Of a stretch of DNA of 64,000 nt, positions 43,710 through 52,422 are shown in pieces. Origin of the DNA: an uncultured Prevotellaceae bacterium (GTDB lineage: Bacteria > Bacteroidota > Bacteroidia > Bacteroidales > UBA3663); NCBI GenBank assembly GCA_900319235.1, contig ONNR01000001.1, positions 232,577-296,576 of the forward strand. Reading direction: 5' to 3'. Position 1 is the stretch's first letter. Each line of letters opens with the position of its first letter. The translations under genes were made by a program, and so were the position numbers. The notes beneath the pieces are model-generated. The model ran no database searches. It was not told the origin of the DNA and saw only the letters and a program-made list of their open reading frames with translations.

Positions 43710-44644
43710 TAAAGATCAACTTCAACACTGTTGATTACTTCGTTCGTATTGGGGTCACTGATTATTGCTACTACACTACAGTTGTCGGCTACATAGCTGG
43801 TGCCTTCTAATGAGAGCGTGTGACTCTTCATGACATAATCGTCGCCTATTGTGAACACTTCGCCCTGATTGCCGTTGATTGCCATACGAAGCACATGGTT
43901 GTTCACATATTCTCTGTTGATGCCGCTTTGAGTAGATTGGTATGCTACAATGCCACTCTCAAGAAGCCAAAGTTGGAGCTTGACATCTTTGTTGATATAA
44001 GCACCAGGCACTAAAAGAGTACTAAGTAGATAGTTGTTGTCAGAAGACTTCTTTACATTGATGGCAAGGTTGACAAATGGAGCATGGTTGACATAATAGG
44101 AAGAGAACTGATCAAAGGAAAGACTGCGAAGTGTGTTATATACGGTCAATGTATCTCCACTTTGAAGTATTTGTCCATTTATAGCTTTTTGGTCAAGACT
44201 TACTGCTGGAAGGCTCATCGACGATGCGATAGTAGAGCCAGCCAGAGTATTGGCTATTTCATCAGCCAATGTACAACTTAAGCTGAATCGAGAAGCAACT
44301 TGGTCAGTGTTAGATAATGAATTTGAAGCGGGATGAAGACTCACAACCACTGAAGGAAAAATATTCTCAATATTATTAATGAGAAAAGCGGCCATATTAG
44401 GACAATTTACACAACGCCATCCGGTAAAATCTTCAATCAAAATCCTATGTAAGTCAGTATATGTAAAACTTTGGCCATCAACCTCCACTGTGACATCATT
44501 GCCTTCAATCTTGTATTCTTCCATATTGCCAATAGTCACACGATTCGTTTCGTCAATGTCATCACACGCAGATGCCATTAACAAACAAACCACTATTGGG
44601 ACATAAGTTTTGATACTTCTTTTTATTTGAATAATATTTTTCAT
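43709..44644 (-). CDS. Omp28-related lipoprotein with thioredoxin-like motif
   Basis: A 311-residue lipoprotein (signal ending LLMASACDD, lipidated Cys at about 27). ILIEDFTGWRCVNCPNMAAFLINN carries a CxxC in a thioredoxin-like start that is characteristic of Omp28-family proteins (PF11551). The rest is a beta-sandwich-like domain. It is probably outer-membrane-anchored. It lies between DUF6029 and the ATP-grasp gene, in a unit led by a TlpA oxidoreductase, so the group may act together in redox chemistry outside the cytoplasm; this is inference. Confidence 0.85.
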   Translation of the reverse strand: MKNIIQIKRSIKTYVPIVVCLLMASACDDIDETNRVTIGNMEEYKIEGNDVTVEVDGQSFTYTDLHRILIEDFTGWRCVNCPNMAAFLINNIENIFPSVVVSLHPASNSLSNTDQVASRFSLSCTLADEIANTLAGSTIASSMSLPAVSLDQKAINGQILQSGDTLTVYNTLRSLSFDQFSSYYVNHAPFVNLAINVKKSSDNNYLLSTLLVPGAYINKDVKLQLWLLESGIVAYQSTQSGINREYVNNHVLRMAINGNQGEVFTIGDDYVMKSHTLSLEGTSYVADNCSVVAIISDPNTNEVINSVEVDL

Positions 44645-44656
44645 ATTACTAAAAAT

Positions 44657-46408
44657 TTAGAAGACATAATACCACGAGGCTGTAAAGCCGCGCTGAGCAG
44701 GAACTTTTCTGCAAACACCACCTGTACAATTCAATCCTTCGCTTGTGCGACCATATCCTAATTGTAAACGGCTAGATTTGTAGTTCCAAACAGCAAGGAA
44801 GTTGAAGTAATGAGTATCTGTGCCTCCATGAATACCTGTGTTGTATTCATCAGAGATAGAGATCATGTAATCCTTGAGGAAGGAGAATTCTGCCAAAGCG
44901 TATGCCCAGTCGCCTTCATCTTGTTTGGTAATCATATACTGGCCTTCCACGCGAATCGCAAAATTGGGATTGCGAACATAAGAGGCATCAGCTACGAAGA
45001 TATGGGTCTTGACGATTTCGTTTGTATCGTCGGCTTTTGCGCCATCCTCAATCACGCTCATGTTGTACTGTTGGTTAATATACATGGTCGTAAGCTTCCA
45101 TTTCTTGTTGAGTTTCTTCTCCATCGTCAGGTTGATGTCTTGATAATAGACCTGATCACTCATGCCAAAGAAGGAAGCATCATAGCCCTTTGTACCTGCC
45201 GCGCCAAGAATAGAATTATCAACTGGTTTCTTGTCGAGGCCACGTATATGTGAAGCATTCAGGCGAAGCAACGTACCATATTTGCCTCCCATGGGTGTGT
45301 TACGCTTGAAGCGATAGCTAACTTCTCCCTGGAATGCCCACTCGCCATCCATTTGAGTCGCATAGGGGTATTGAGTGGCCAGTGTATAGGTATGCTGGTA
45401 AGCAAATGCTGGCTGATGATTCAAATAAAGGCTTGTAACGGTGGGTGAGGCGGTCCTGTCAGAACGGAACCCCATATCCTCACTGCGCTTTGCTTGAATG
45501 ATGGTGCTGAATCCGCGCTTGCTGTATGATGCCGAAAGCATCAGTGCCGAGCCGTGGCGATAAATAAAGCTGTTGTCTGCACTTGGGTCATGACTTTTCA
45601 TAGCATACTCGGCCAGAATGTTGTAGCCGCTATGTTGCCATTGCAGACGAAAGTCCATTGCTGATACCTGCTTGGGCAAATTTAATGTAATGGTTTGGCT
45701 GTTAAGTATTGGCTGGCTCTCATTCGGATTGAAGTAGAATGTTCTAAAGTTTCGCTCTGTCTCATCGTCATATCGTGTCACCCCACTTACCCCAAAGGTA
45801 AGTACGTGACCCTTTTCAGTCAATGCCTTGCTCCATTGACTGAGCTCCAATTCGAGGTCAGCACCAAAGACAGGGTTGTCGTCATTCCAAGAGAAATGAT
45901 AACGCTGAATGCCACCAAGCATTTTCAGACGAATGCCCTTGTAGGGAGTAAGCACCACGCGTCCACCAAGTATCGAGTTGTCGATACCGATTGTTCGTTC
46001 CTCGTAGGCGCGGAGAACAAAGCCAGAGCCGAATTGCTCATAGAAAGTACCTGCCGTAGCTTCAATCCACTTATGGTTCGAGGCAGTTACCTGGAAGTAG
46101 GGAAGACCTGTCCCATAGAAAGGTTTGGTGTCGGAGAGGTTCTCATAGCCGGGCAGAGGCTTCTCCATTGTTTCGAAGCGAACACCAGCAGTTACATACT
46201 TCGAATCGAAGTTTAAGTTGATATAGGTGTTGCCGAGCAGAGTGCCCCGGTAATCATCTTTGTTGGCACCGATGGCTTCGTCGTTTTCAGCGACGAGCCA
46301 ATCCGATTGCACAGAACCGCTGAGCCTCATCTTTCCGTCTTGGGCAAAGAGGGAAGGTATGAAACTCAGCAGTAAAGATGAAAGGAAAAGTGTGTGTAGA
46401 ATACGCAT
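44657..46408 (-). CDS. DUF6029-type outer-membrane beta-barrel protein
   Basis: A 583-residue protein with a signal peptide (MRILHTLFLSSLLLSFIPSLFAQ). The mature chain is rich in alternating hydrophobic/polar strands and aromatic residues and ends in RGFTASWYYVF, an outer-membrane barrel signal with terminal Phe. SGFVLRAYEERTIGIDNSILGG near 130 is conserved in the DUF6029 family of Bacteroidales. No transport substrate is known. It lies eight bases after the TlpA gene and 12 bases before the Omp28 gene. Confidence 0.8.
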   Translation of the reverse strand: MRILHTLFLSSLLLSFIPSLFAQDGKMRLSGSVQSDWLVAENDEAIGANKDDYRGTLLGNTYINLNFDSKYVTAGVRFETMEKPLPGYENLSDTKPFYGTGLPYFQVTASNHKWIEATAGTFYEQFGSGFVLRAYEERTIGIDNSILGGRVVLTPYKGIRLKMLGGIQRYHFSWNDDNPVFGADLELELSQWSKALTEKGHVLTFGVSGVTRYDDETERNFRTFYFNPNESQPILNSQTITLNLPKQVSAMDFRLQWQHSGYNILAEYAMKSHDPSADNSFIYRHGSALMLSASYSKRGFSTIIQAKRSEDMGFRSDRTASPTVTSLYLNHQPAFAYQHTYTLATQYPYATQMDGEWAFQGEVSYRFKRNTPMGGKYGTLLRLNASHIRGLDKKPVDNSILGAAGTKGYDASFFGMSDQVYYQDINLTMEKKLNKKWKLTTMYINQQYNMSVIEDGAKADDTNEIVKTHIFVADASYVRNPNFAIRVEGQYMITKQDEGDWAYALAEFSFLKDYMISISDEYNTGIHGGTDTHYFNFLAVWNYKSSRLQLGYGRTSEGLNCTGGVCRKVPAQRGFTASWYYVF

Positions 46409-46416
46409 TTAGAAAA

Positions 46417-46905
46417 TTACTTTACAAGTTCCTTTACATGATTGTAGAGCGTATTCTCATCACCGTCCTTGTATCCGATATGATTATAGACGAGTTTGCC
46501 GGTGCCATCGAAGAGGAAGACGTGCGGAATATTCTGAACGCCCAAAGCACGAGCAAGGTCGGAATTCACGTCGAGGAGCACTTCATATTCGAAGCCCTTG
46601 GAGTCGACAAGTGGCTTCACCTTGTTGACGTTCTGAGCCTGGTCGATGCTGACTGCGATTAGCTTTACACCTGTTTCGTCCTGCCAATCTTCATATACCT
46701 CACTGATATTCGAGAGTTCGCGCAGGCATGGGTGGCACCATGTGGCGAAGAACGAGATAATGATGGGCTTGCCATCGTTCGAAAGTTTGGCAGTATCAAC
46801 AGTCTTGCCATTGATGTCCTTGAGTTGGAACGAAGGAATCTGTGCCTGAAGGGTTGCAAAGCCAATGAGAAGCATGGCAACTGCAGCAGTAAAGAACTTT
46901 TTCAT
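46417..46905 (-). CDS. TlpA-family periplasmic thiol oxidoreductase
   Basis: A 162-residue secreted thioredoxin-fold protein. The signal peptide ends near TLQAQ (residue 21), then comes IPSFQLKDINGKTVDTAKL, and the active site WCHPCLREL (CHPC in place of CGPC) near residue 57. The conserved cis-Pro segment IPHVFLFDGTGKLVYNHIGY is present near 125. It is the first gene of a unit with DUF6029, Omp28-like and ATP-grasp genes and probably keeps cysteines of exported proteins reduced. Confidence 0.92.
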   Translation of the reverse strand: MKKFFTAAVAMLLIGFATLQAQIPSFQLKDINGKTVDTAKLSNDGKPIIISFFATWCHPCLRELSNISEVYEDWQDETGVKLIAVSIDQAQNVNKVKPLVDSKGFEYEVLLDVNSDLARALGVQNIPHVFLFDGTGKLVYNHIGYKDGDENTLYNHVKELVK

Positions 46906-46978
46906 TTTTTCTATTTATTAAAAGTTATTTTTCTCAATAATATGAACCAAAAATGGCCGTTTAGTTTAATTTTCGGTG

Positions 46979-46987
46979 CAAATATAC
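46979..46987 (-). promoter_or_regulatory. -7 element of the tlpA-like operon
   Basis: Minus-strand TATATTTG about 75 bp before the start; position uncertain by one base. No clear -33. Confidence 0.45.
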
Positions 46988-47029
46988 TAATTTTTTTGTT
47001 ATAAATGGTGGATTGTATGAAAAAATCTT

Positions 47030-47037
47030 TATATTTG
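47030..47037 (+). promoter_or_regulatory. -7 element of the GH28 gene
   Basis: TATATTTG, 40 bp before the start codon. No clear -33 TTTG at the right distance. Confidence 0.5.
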
Positions 47038-47077
47038 CACAAAAATTTGATTAATTATCACAAAAACACCTTGAATT

Positions 47078-48568
47078 ATGCAAAAAAAAGTTTTATTTTG
47101 GCTTCTTCTGCCAGCACTCACTGCTTGTAATTCACCCAAATTGACTCCGGAAGAAATCATCTGGCAACGTTGTGATTCTGTTTTGAATGCAATCCAGTTG
47201 ACCAATATTCCTTCGACAGAATTCAATATCAAGGATTATGGTGCACTTGCAGTCGTTGAAGGACGCGATACGGCTATCGCCACGGCTGCTATCGATGCCG
47301 CCATCAAGGCTGCTAATGAAGCTGGTGGTGGCACAGTCATTATCCCTGACTCTACCTATTTCACTGGACCTATCACTATTTTGAGCAATGTCAATCTCCA
47401 CCTTGCCGATGGTGCTATGGTCAAGTTCAGCACGGTTCCCGATCTTTATTATCCTGCTGTCAAGACTGCTTGGGAAGGTGTTGAATGCTACAATGCTCAT
47501 CCGTTGATTTATGCGCTCGATGCCGAGAACATCGCCCTTACCGGCAAGGGAACACTTGATGCCCAAGGTTCCAACGACAACTGGTGGGCAATGTGCGGTG
47601 CTCCTCGTTTCGGTTGGAAGGAAGGTATGATTTCTCAAGCCGGACGTGATCACGTTCGTGAGACTTCACCACGTCAGCGTCTGCTCGATTGGTGTACCAA
47701 TCAGGTGCCTGTTGAACAGCGTCAGATGACCAAGGAGGATGGTATGCGTCCGCAGTTTGTCAATTTCAATAACTGCAAACGTGTCCTTATCGAGGATATT
47801 ACATTGCTCAATTCTCCATTCTGGGTACTTCATCCGTTGCTTTGCGAAGATCTTATCGTTCGTGGTGTCACTGTCAATAATGATGGCCCTAATGGTGATG
47901 GCTGCGACCCTGAATGCTGCAACCGTGTATTGATTGAGAATTGCGTATTCCACACGGGTGACGACTGCATCGCCATCAAGTCGGGACGTAATCAGGATGG
48001 TCGCAATCGTGGCATCCCCTCGCAGAATATGATTGTACGCAAATGTACGATGGCCGATGGTCATGGCGGTGTAGTAATCGGATCTGAGATTGCCGGTGGT
48101 TATAAGAATCTTTGGGTGGAGGATTGCGAAATGGATTCTCCTAACCTCGATCGTGTGATTCGCATCAAGACCTCTTCTGCACGTGGCGGCATCATCGAGA
48201 ATGTCTATGTACGTAATGTCAACGTTGGCCGTTGCCGTGAGGCTGTGCTTCGCATCAACCTCAACTACGATCCTAAGGAGATTGCCGAACGAGGACACAA
48301 TCCTATTGTACGTAACGTGAATCTTCGTAATGTCGTTTGCAAAGAGAGCCAGTATGCTGTTGTCCTCAATGGCCTTGACGACTGCTGCAATATCTATGAT
48401 GTCAACGTGAAGGATTGCGATTGGTCGGGTGTCAAGGGCGGTAAGCGTGGAAATCTCTGCGATAGCCTTATCTGGACAGAAGGTCATTACCGTGATATCC
48501 ATTTTGACAATCTCAAGGTCAATGGTAACGTGATTGAGTCACTTGCCGACAACCTGTTGCCAGAATAA
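47078..48568 (+). CDS. GH28 pectinase lipoprotein (polygalacturonase/rhamnogalacturonase type)
   Basis: A 496-residue lipoprotein (MQKKVLFWLLLPALTACNS; lipidated Cys17). The right-handed beta-helix carries the four GH28 sites: NGDGCDPE (usual NTDG), TGDDCIAIKSG, DGHGGVVIGSE and VIRIKTS. The three catalytic Asp residues are all present. The N-terminal FNIKDYGALAVVEGRD and GGTVIIPDSTYFTGPITI segments are also typical. The enzyme cuts galacturonic-acid linkages in pectin; whether homogalacturonan or rhamnogalacturonan is not readable. It is monocistronic. Together with GH106 it supports pectin use by this organism. Confidence 0.92.
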   Translation: MQKKVLFWLLLPALTACNSPKLTPEEIIWQRCDSVLNAIQLTNIPSTEFNIKDYGALAVVEGRDTAIATAAIDAAIKAANEAGGGTVIIPDSTYFTGPITILSNVNLHLADGAMVKFSTVPDLYYPAVKTAWEGVECYNAHPLIYALDAENIALTGKGTLDAQGSNDNWWAMCGAPRFGWKEGMISQAGRDHVRETSPRQRLLDWCTNQVPVEQRQMTKEDGMRPQFVNFNNCKRVLIEDITLLNSPFWVLHPLLCEDLIVRGVTVNNDGPNGDGCDPECCNRVLIENCVFHTGDDCIAIKSGRNQDGRNRGIPSQNMIVRKCTMADGHGGVVIGSEIAGGYKNLWVEDCEMDSPNLDRVIRIKTSSARGGIIENVYVRNVNVGRCREAVLRINLNYDPKEIAERGHNPIVRNVNLRNVVCKESQYAVVLNGLDDCCNIYDVNVKDCDWSGVKGGKRGNLCDSLIWTEGHYRDIHFDNLKVNGNVIESLADNLLPE

Positions 48569-48608
48569 TATCTCTATTCGAATTCGATTAATAATTTCGA
48601 GAATAAAG

Positions 48609-48640
48609 AAAGGGCGTGGCCTATTTGGGTCACGTCCTTT
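48609..48640. terminator. Terminator between GH28 and the PurF paralogue
   Basis: AAAGGGCGTGGCC pairs with GGTCACGTCCTTT using two G-T pairs. The T-rich tail is on the minus strand, so it mainly serves the minus gene. Confidence 0.6.
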
Positions 48641-48669
48641 GAATTATAAGGTGAATAAATGTATGTGAA

Positions 48670-50151
48670 TTAATAATGATGTGGTTCAAATACATAGAGT
48701 TGTTCACCATTGTCAAGGTTGGCTTGCTCAAGGGTATAATCAGAGCTGCCGTCAAAGCAGTGCGTGCAAATTTGTTCCTTGGGTAAGCCGATGGCATTGA
48801 TAAGTGTTTCCATCTTGGTGAACTTGAGTGAGGTCAGATGGAATTTATCCTGAAGAGTTTGTACCATGCGCTTGTATTCAGGCGAGTCGGTGGTGGCATA
48901 AGCCTTTACGCGTTCGGGATCCATGGCGGCATCGGGACCTTCAAGTTCGGCGATGATGCGTCGGGTAATCAATTCCATGTCGGACTTCGAAGAGGTGAAG
49001 TTGACGAACTTGCATCCATAGACGAGTGGAGGACAGGCAATACGCATGTGGACCTCCTTGGCACCTGCTTCGAAAAGACAGGCAGTATTGTCACGCAACT
49101 GGGTACCGCGTACAATCGAGTCGTCGCAGAACAGCACCTTCTTGCCCTTCAAGATGGTCTTGTTCTGAATCAACTTCATCTTGGCAACAAGGTCACGCAT
49201 TTCCTGATTGGCTGGGGTAAACGAGCGTGGCCAGGTTGGCGTATATTTCGAGACGGCGCGCATATAGGGGCAACCATGTCCGGCTGCATAACCTATTGCC
49301 ATGCCGATACCGGAATCAGGAATGCCGCAGGCGCAATCTACAACAGCATCATCCTCCTTGCCCATGGCAAATCCACAAGCATTGCGCACAGCTTCGGTAT
49401 TGCGGTTTTCGTAGTCGCTGGTCGGGAATCCGTAGTAGATCCAGAGGAACGAGCAGATTTGCATGCGCTTGTTAGGTTTGCGCAGCACGTCATAACCATC
49501 CTTCGTTACCTTTACTATTTCACCAGGGCCCAGGAACTTCTCCACTTCGTATCCGAGATTCGGGAAAGCAGTTGTTTCGGAAGTGATGCCATAGGCTCCT
49601 TCCTTTTTGCCGATGATGACGGGAGTGCGTCCCCACGAGTCACGTGCTGTGATGATGCCGTTTTCGGTAAGGATTATCATCGAGCAAGAGCCACGAACTT
49701 CACGAAAGACCTGTTCGATGCCTTCCACGAAATTCCTGCCTTTGATGATCAAGAGACCGATGACCTCGGTTTGATTGATGCGTCCTGAAGAAAATTCGGT
49801 GAGATGTTTGCCTTCGTCAAGTAGTTTCTTTGTAATCTCTTCAATGTTGTTGATCTTAGCAACTGTGCAAATGGCAAAACGACCCAAATGAGAATTGAAG
49901 AGCTGAGGTTGGGCATCTGTATCGCTAATCACGCCGATGCCGGAGTTTCCTTTGAACTTTGGGAGTTCATCTTCGAACTTAGTGCGGAAGTAGGTGCTTT
50001 CAAGACTGTGAATTGAACGCTTGAATCCAAGTTCGGGATCATAAGTCACCATACCGGCACGACGTGTGCCGAGGTGTGAATTGTAGTCAGTTCCGTAGAA
50101 GACGTCAGTAACGCAGGGTTCTGACGATACGGTACCAAAAAAACCTGCCAT
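48670..50151 (-). CDS. Amidophosphoribosyltransferase-like protein without catalytic Cys1
   Basis: A 493-residue PurF homologue. True PurF makes phosphoribosylamine from PRPP and glutamine using an N-terminal Cys exposed after Met removal. Here the chain begins MAGFFGTVSSEPCVTDVFYGTDYNSHLGTRRAGM: the expected Cys2 is Ala, and the first Cys is residue 13. The PRTase part is intact, with the PRPP loop KVLFCDDSIVRGTQLRDNT and CACGIPDSGIGMAIGYA. So the glutaminase half is probably dead, while PRPP binding may persist; ammonia-dependent activity or regulation are possible. A PurF paralogue of this form is known to me from other Bacteroidetes annotated as PurF. Monocistronic, with its own promoter. 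Confidence 0.88.
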   Translation of the reverse strand: MAGFFGTVSSEPCVTDVFYGTDYNSHLGTRRAGMVTYDPELGFKRSIHSLESTYFRTKFEDELPKFKGNSGIGVISDTDAQPQLFNSHLGRFAICTVAKINNIEEITKKLLDEGKHLTEFSSGRINQTEVIGLLIIKGRNFVEGIEQVFREVRGSCSMIILTENGIITARDSWGRTPVIIGKKEGAYGITSETTAFPNLGYEVEKFLGPGEIVKVTKDGYDVLRKPNKRMQICSFLWIYYGFPTSDYENRNTEAVRNACGFAMGKEDDAVVDCACGIPDSGIGMAIGYAAGHGCPYMRAVSKYTPTWPRSFTPANQEMRDLVAKMKLIQNKTILKGKKVLFCDDSIVRGTQLRDNTACLFEAGAKEVHMRIACPPLVYGCKFVNFTSSKSDMELITRRIIAELEGPDAAMDPERVKAYATTDSPEYKRMVQTLQDKFHLTSLKFTKMETLINAIGLPKEQICTHCFDGSSDYTLEQANLDNGEQLYVFEPHHY

Positions 50152-50180
50152 ATTTCGGGTATTTTATGTTTTTTGATGCG

Positions 50181-50213
50181 CAAAGATAGTGAAAATATCA
50201 TTTTGTGCTCAAA
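50181..50213 (-). promoter_or_regulatory. Promoter of the PurF paralogue
   Basis: On the minus strand TTTG (50213-50210) and TATCTTTG (50188-50181), spaced 21 bp. Confidence 0.55.
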
Positions 50214-50280
50214 AAATGCATCTAAAAATGTATAATAATGTTAATATTACAATTTTTTACCCGATTTTGTAATTTGAAAA

Positions 50281-51258
50281 CTACTTTTTTAATAGGACAT
50301 AAACGATGACAGGCACTCCAAATAGGGGAGTAAGTGCATTGATTGGAAGTAAAGTTCCTCCATCGGGGCGAGTACTGAGCCACAAGCACAGAGAGCAGCA
50401 TAACCCGCCGAGGAGGATTGTGACAGGCATAAGTTTGCCGTGATCGTCGGTTTTCAGCAACATTCTGGCAACATGTGGCATGGAGAGACCGACGAAAGCA
50501 ATTGGGCCACACCAAGCCGTGGTAACGGCCGTTAGAAGGCCTGTCACGCCTAGTACCATCAGTCGTGTCTTCCGCAAATCAATTCCCAGATTCATGGCAT
50601 ACTTCTCGCCTTGCATCCAGCCATTGAGCGGCTTGATTAAAAGCAGTGAAGCCAATAAACCTATATCTATCAGCAGAACGAATCCTGGCAATTCAGTAAT
50701 GCTGACGCTGCTGAAATCGCCCATACCCCACAGCATAAGTTGCTGGAATCCTTGCGCCGAGGCATAATATCCCAAAAGTGTGATAAGGGCTGATGAGAGA
50801 TAACTGAGCAGGATGCCGATGATAAGCAAGGTGACTTGGCTTCGGACAATGCGCCCGAGAAATAGGAGCAGGGCAAGGACAAGGAATGAGCCGATAAAGG
50901 CGGCAATTACCACCACGCTCTTCATTTCGAACGATGAGCCCCAGGTAATCGACCATCGAAGTCCTCCAAGTGTGACCAACGCCACCATCAGATTCGCGCC
51001 GTTGGTGATGCCAAGTATTGAAGGGCCTGCCAAGGGATTGCGGAAATAACTCTGCAACAGCAAGCCGCAGGAAGCCAAAGCGGAACCTGTTAGCAATGCT
51101 GTGATAGCCGCAGGCATTCGGCTTTCCCATACGATGAAATGCCAACGCTCTTCAAGGAGTTCATCCAAAGGTATGTGAATTGAGCCATAGCAGATATTTA
51201 CTGCCACGGCTGCAAGATTGAGTAGAATGAGAAGGAAGATTACCGAGCGAGTTCGCAT
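50281..51258 (-). CDS. btuC: Cobalamin ABC transporter permease (FecCD family)
   Basis: A 325-residue FecCD-family inner-membrane protein with about nine to ten helices. SALASCGLLLQSYFRNPLAGPSILGITNGANL and GPIAFVGLSMPHVARMLLKTDDH are the family's key segments, the second contacting the ATPase. Together with the BtuF-like gene six bases upstream and the B12 riboswitch operon it is assigned to vitamin B12 import. No BtuD ATPase follows; the next gene is the unrelated PurF paralogue, so the ATPase must be elsewhere. Confidence 0.85.
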   Translation of the reverse strand: MRTRSVIFLLILLNLAAVAVNICYGSIHIPLDELLEERWHFIVWESRMPAAITALLTGSALASCGLLLQSYFRNPLAGPSILGITNGANLMVALVTLGGLRWSITWGSSFEMKSVVVIAAFIGSFLVLALLLFLGRIVRSQVTLLIIGILLSYLSSALITLLGYYASAQGFQQLMLWGMGDFSSVSITELPGFVLLIDIGLLASLLLIKPLNGWMQGEKYAMNLGIDLRKTRLMVLGVTGLLTAVTTAWCGPIAFVGLSMPHVARMLLKTDDHGKLMPVTILLGGLCCSLCLWLSTRPDGGTLLPINALTPLFGVPVIVYVLLKK

Positions 51259-51264
51259 GACTTG

Positions 51265-52419
51265 CTATTTGTTCGCTACTTTTTTATAGAAGGCGCCATT
51301 GCCCTTGACAAAGCTTTCGAGCAAAGAATCAGGGCGGAAGGAAGTGATGTCGAAGAAGTCGGAATATGCCGTGTTGCAACCCCACACATTCCCTTCACGT
51401 GCTGCCTTGAACTTGTCGAAGAACACGTTCTGTCGCTTGAAGTCCGCCAAGGTCCAATCCTTGTTGGTGTCCATGTAGCGAATGTACCACACGTCGCAAT
51501 CCTGTGCCTTCGAGAGTACGGCTTCCTTGCTTAGCGAAAGGCTGCCCGAATGCGGATCGTCTGCCCAGGGATAGACGAAACCTGCATCCTCGTAAAGTTG
51601 GGCCGAAGCGCTGCATCCGCCAGGCACATACCATGTCGCACCATAGGGCAGATCTACAAGTATCTTCTTCCCGTTGCTGCCGTTGTTCGAGATTTTCTCA
51701 TAACGTGTTGCGACTGCATCAAAGAGTGAATCCGCCTTATCTCCATGTCCTACAAGGCGACCGTAGAACTTCATCCATTCGGCACGCGCCAAGGGAGAAT
51801 CCTCCATATATTCGGCACAATAGATGATGGGGATGGGAAGACGGTCAAGATTGCCCAAGGTTGCATTCTCGTAGGGGCTGATCCATAGGGCGTCACTTTG
51901 ACCTGCCATCAGAACTTCGACATTCGGTTTTGTTGCAGTACCACCGTCGAGTATTGTCGGCGTCCCGTCGGGTTTCTGCGAACGCATCCACGCCTTGATA
52001 TTGCTGGCATTGATGAATGCGGTGTCACAAAGGATTGCGATATTGTCGAGCGCATCAAGTTGGGAAAGCAGCCACGTGTGGCACGCCGTTGTAAGAGTCA
52101 TGCGTGTCAATGGTGTGCGAAGGACTGTAGATTCACCGTATTTCGACGAAAACGTTTCCTCGACTTCTTCGTTCCATTCCTTGTCATCCTTTGGCACCAG
52201 CAGGTATTGCATCATGTTCCTTCCTGTGCGCCAAGGGTCAAGAATGCGGCAAAGGGTTCTATCGTTGCCCAAATCCTCCATAACGAGCAGTTCGGCATAT
52301 TCGATGCCGAATCCCTTGCCTTCGATTTTAACATCACGTTGTTGCTGTTGGGATGTGCGACAACTCAACAGCAACAACATGGATAGAAATGAAATCAGAA
52401 TAATTTTTGTTTCCTTCAT
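51265..52419 (-). CDS. btuF: ABC transporter substrate-binding lipoprotein, BtuF-like
   Basis: A 384-residue lipoprotein (MKETKIILISFLSMLLLLSCRTS). The two-lobed helical-backbone fold (PF01497 type) is suggested by AILCDTAFINASNIKAWM, DALWISPYENATL and the long middle helix region. WYVPGGCSASAQLYEDAGFVYPWADDPHSGSLSLSKEAVL is the conserved C-lobe region. Such proteins carry corrinoids or iron complexes to FecCD permeases; the operon under a cobalamin riboswitch points to B12. It ends six bases before btuC. Confidence 0.85.
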   Translation of the reverse strand: MKETKIILISFLSMLLLLSCRTSQQQQRDVKIEGKGFGIEYAELLVMEDLGNDRTLCRILDPWRTGRNMMQYLLVPKDDKEWNEEVEETFSSKYGESTVLRTPLTRMTLTTACHTWLLSQLDALDNIAILCDTAFINASNIKAWMRSQKPDGTPTILDGGTATKPNVEVLMAGQSDALWISPYENATLGNLDRLPIPIIYCAEYMEDSPLARAEWMKFYGRLVGHGDKADSLFDAVATRYEKISNNGSNGKKILVDLPYGATWYVPGGCSASAQLYEDAGFVYPWADDPHSGSLSLSKEAVLSKAQDCDVWYIRYMDTNKDWTLADFKRQNVFFDKFKAAREGNVWGCNTAYSDFFDITSFRPDSLLESFVKGNGAFYKKVANK

Positions 52420-52422
52420 TTA

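Noticed and set aside
48838..49788. 316-residue open frame on the plus strand
   Set aside because: Antisense to the PurF paralogue; no recognisable motifs.
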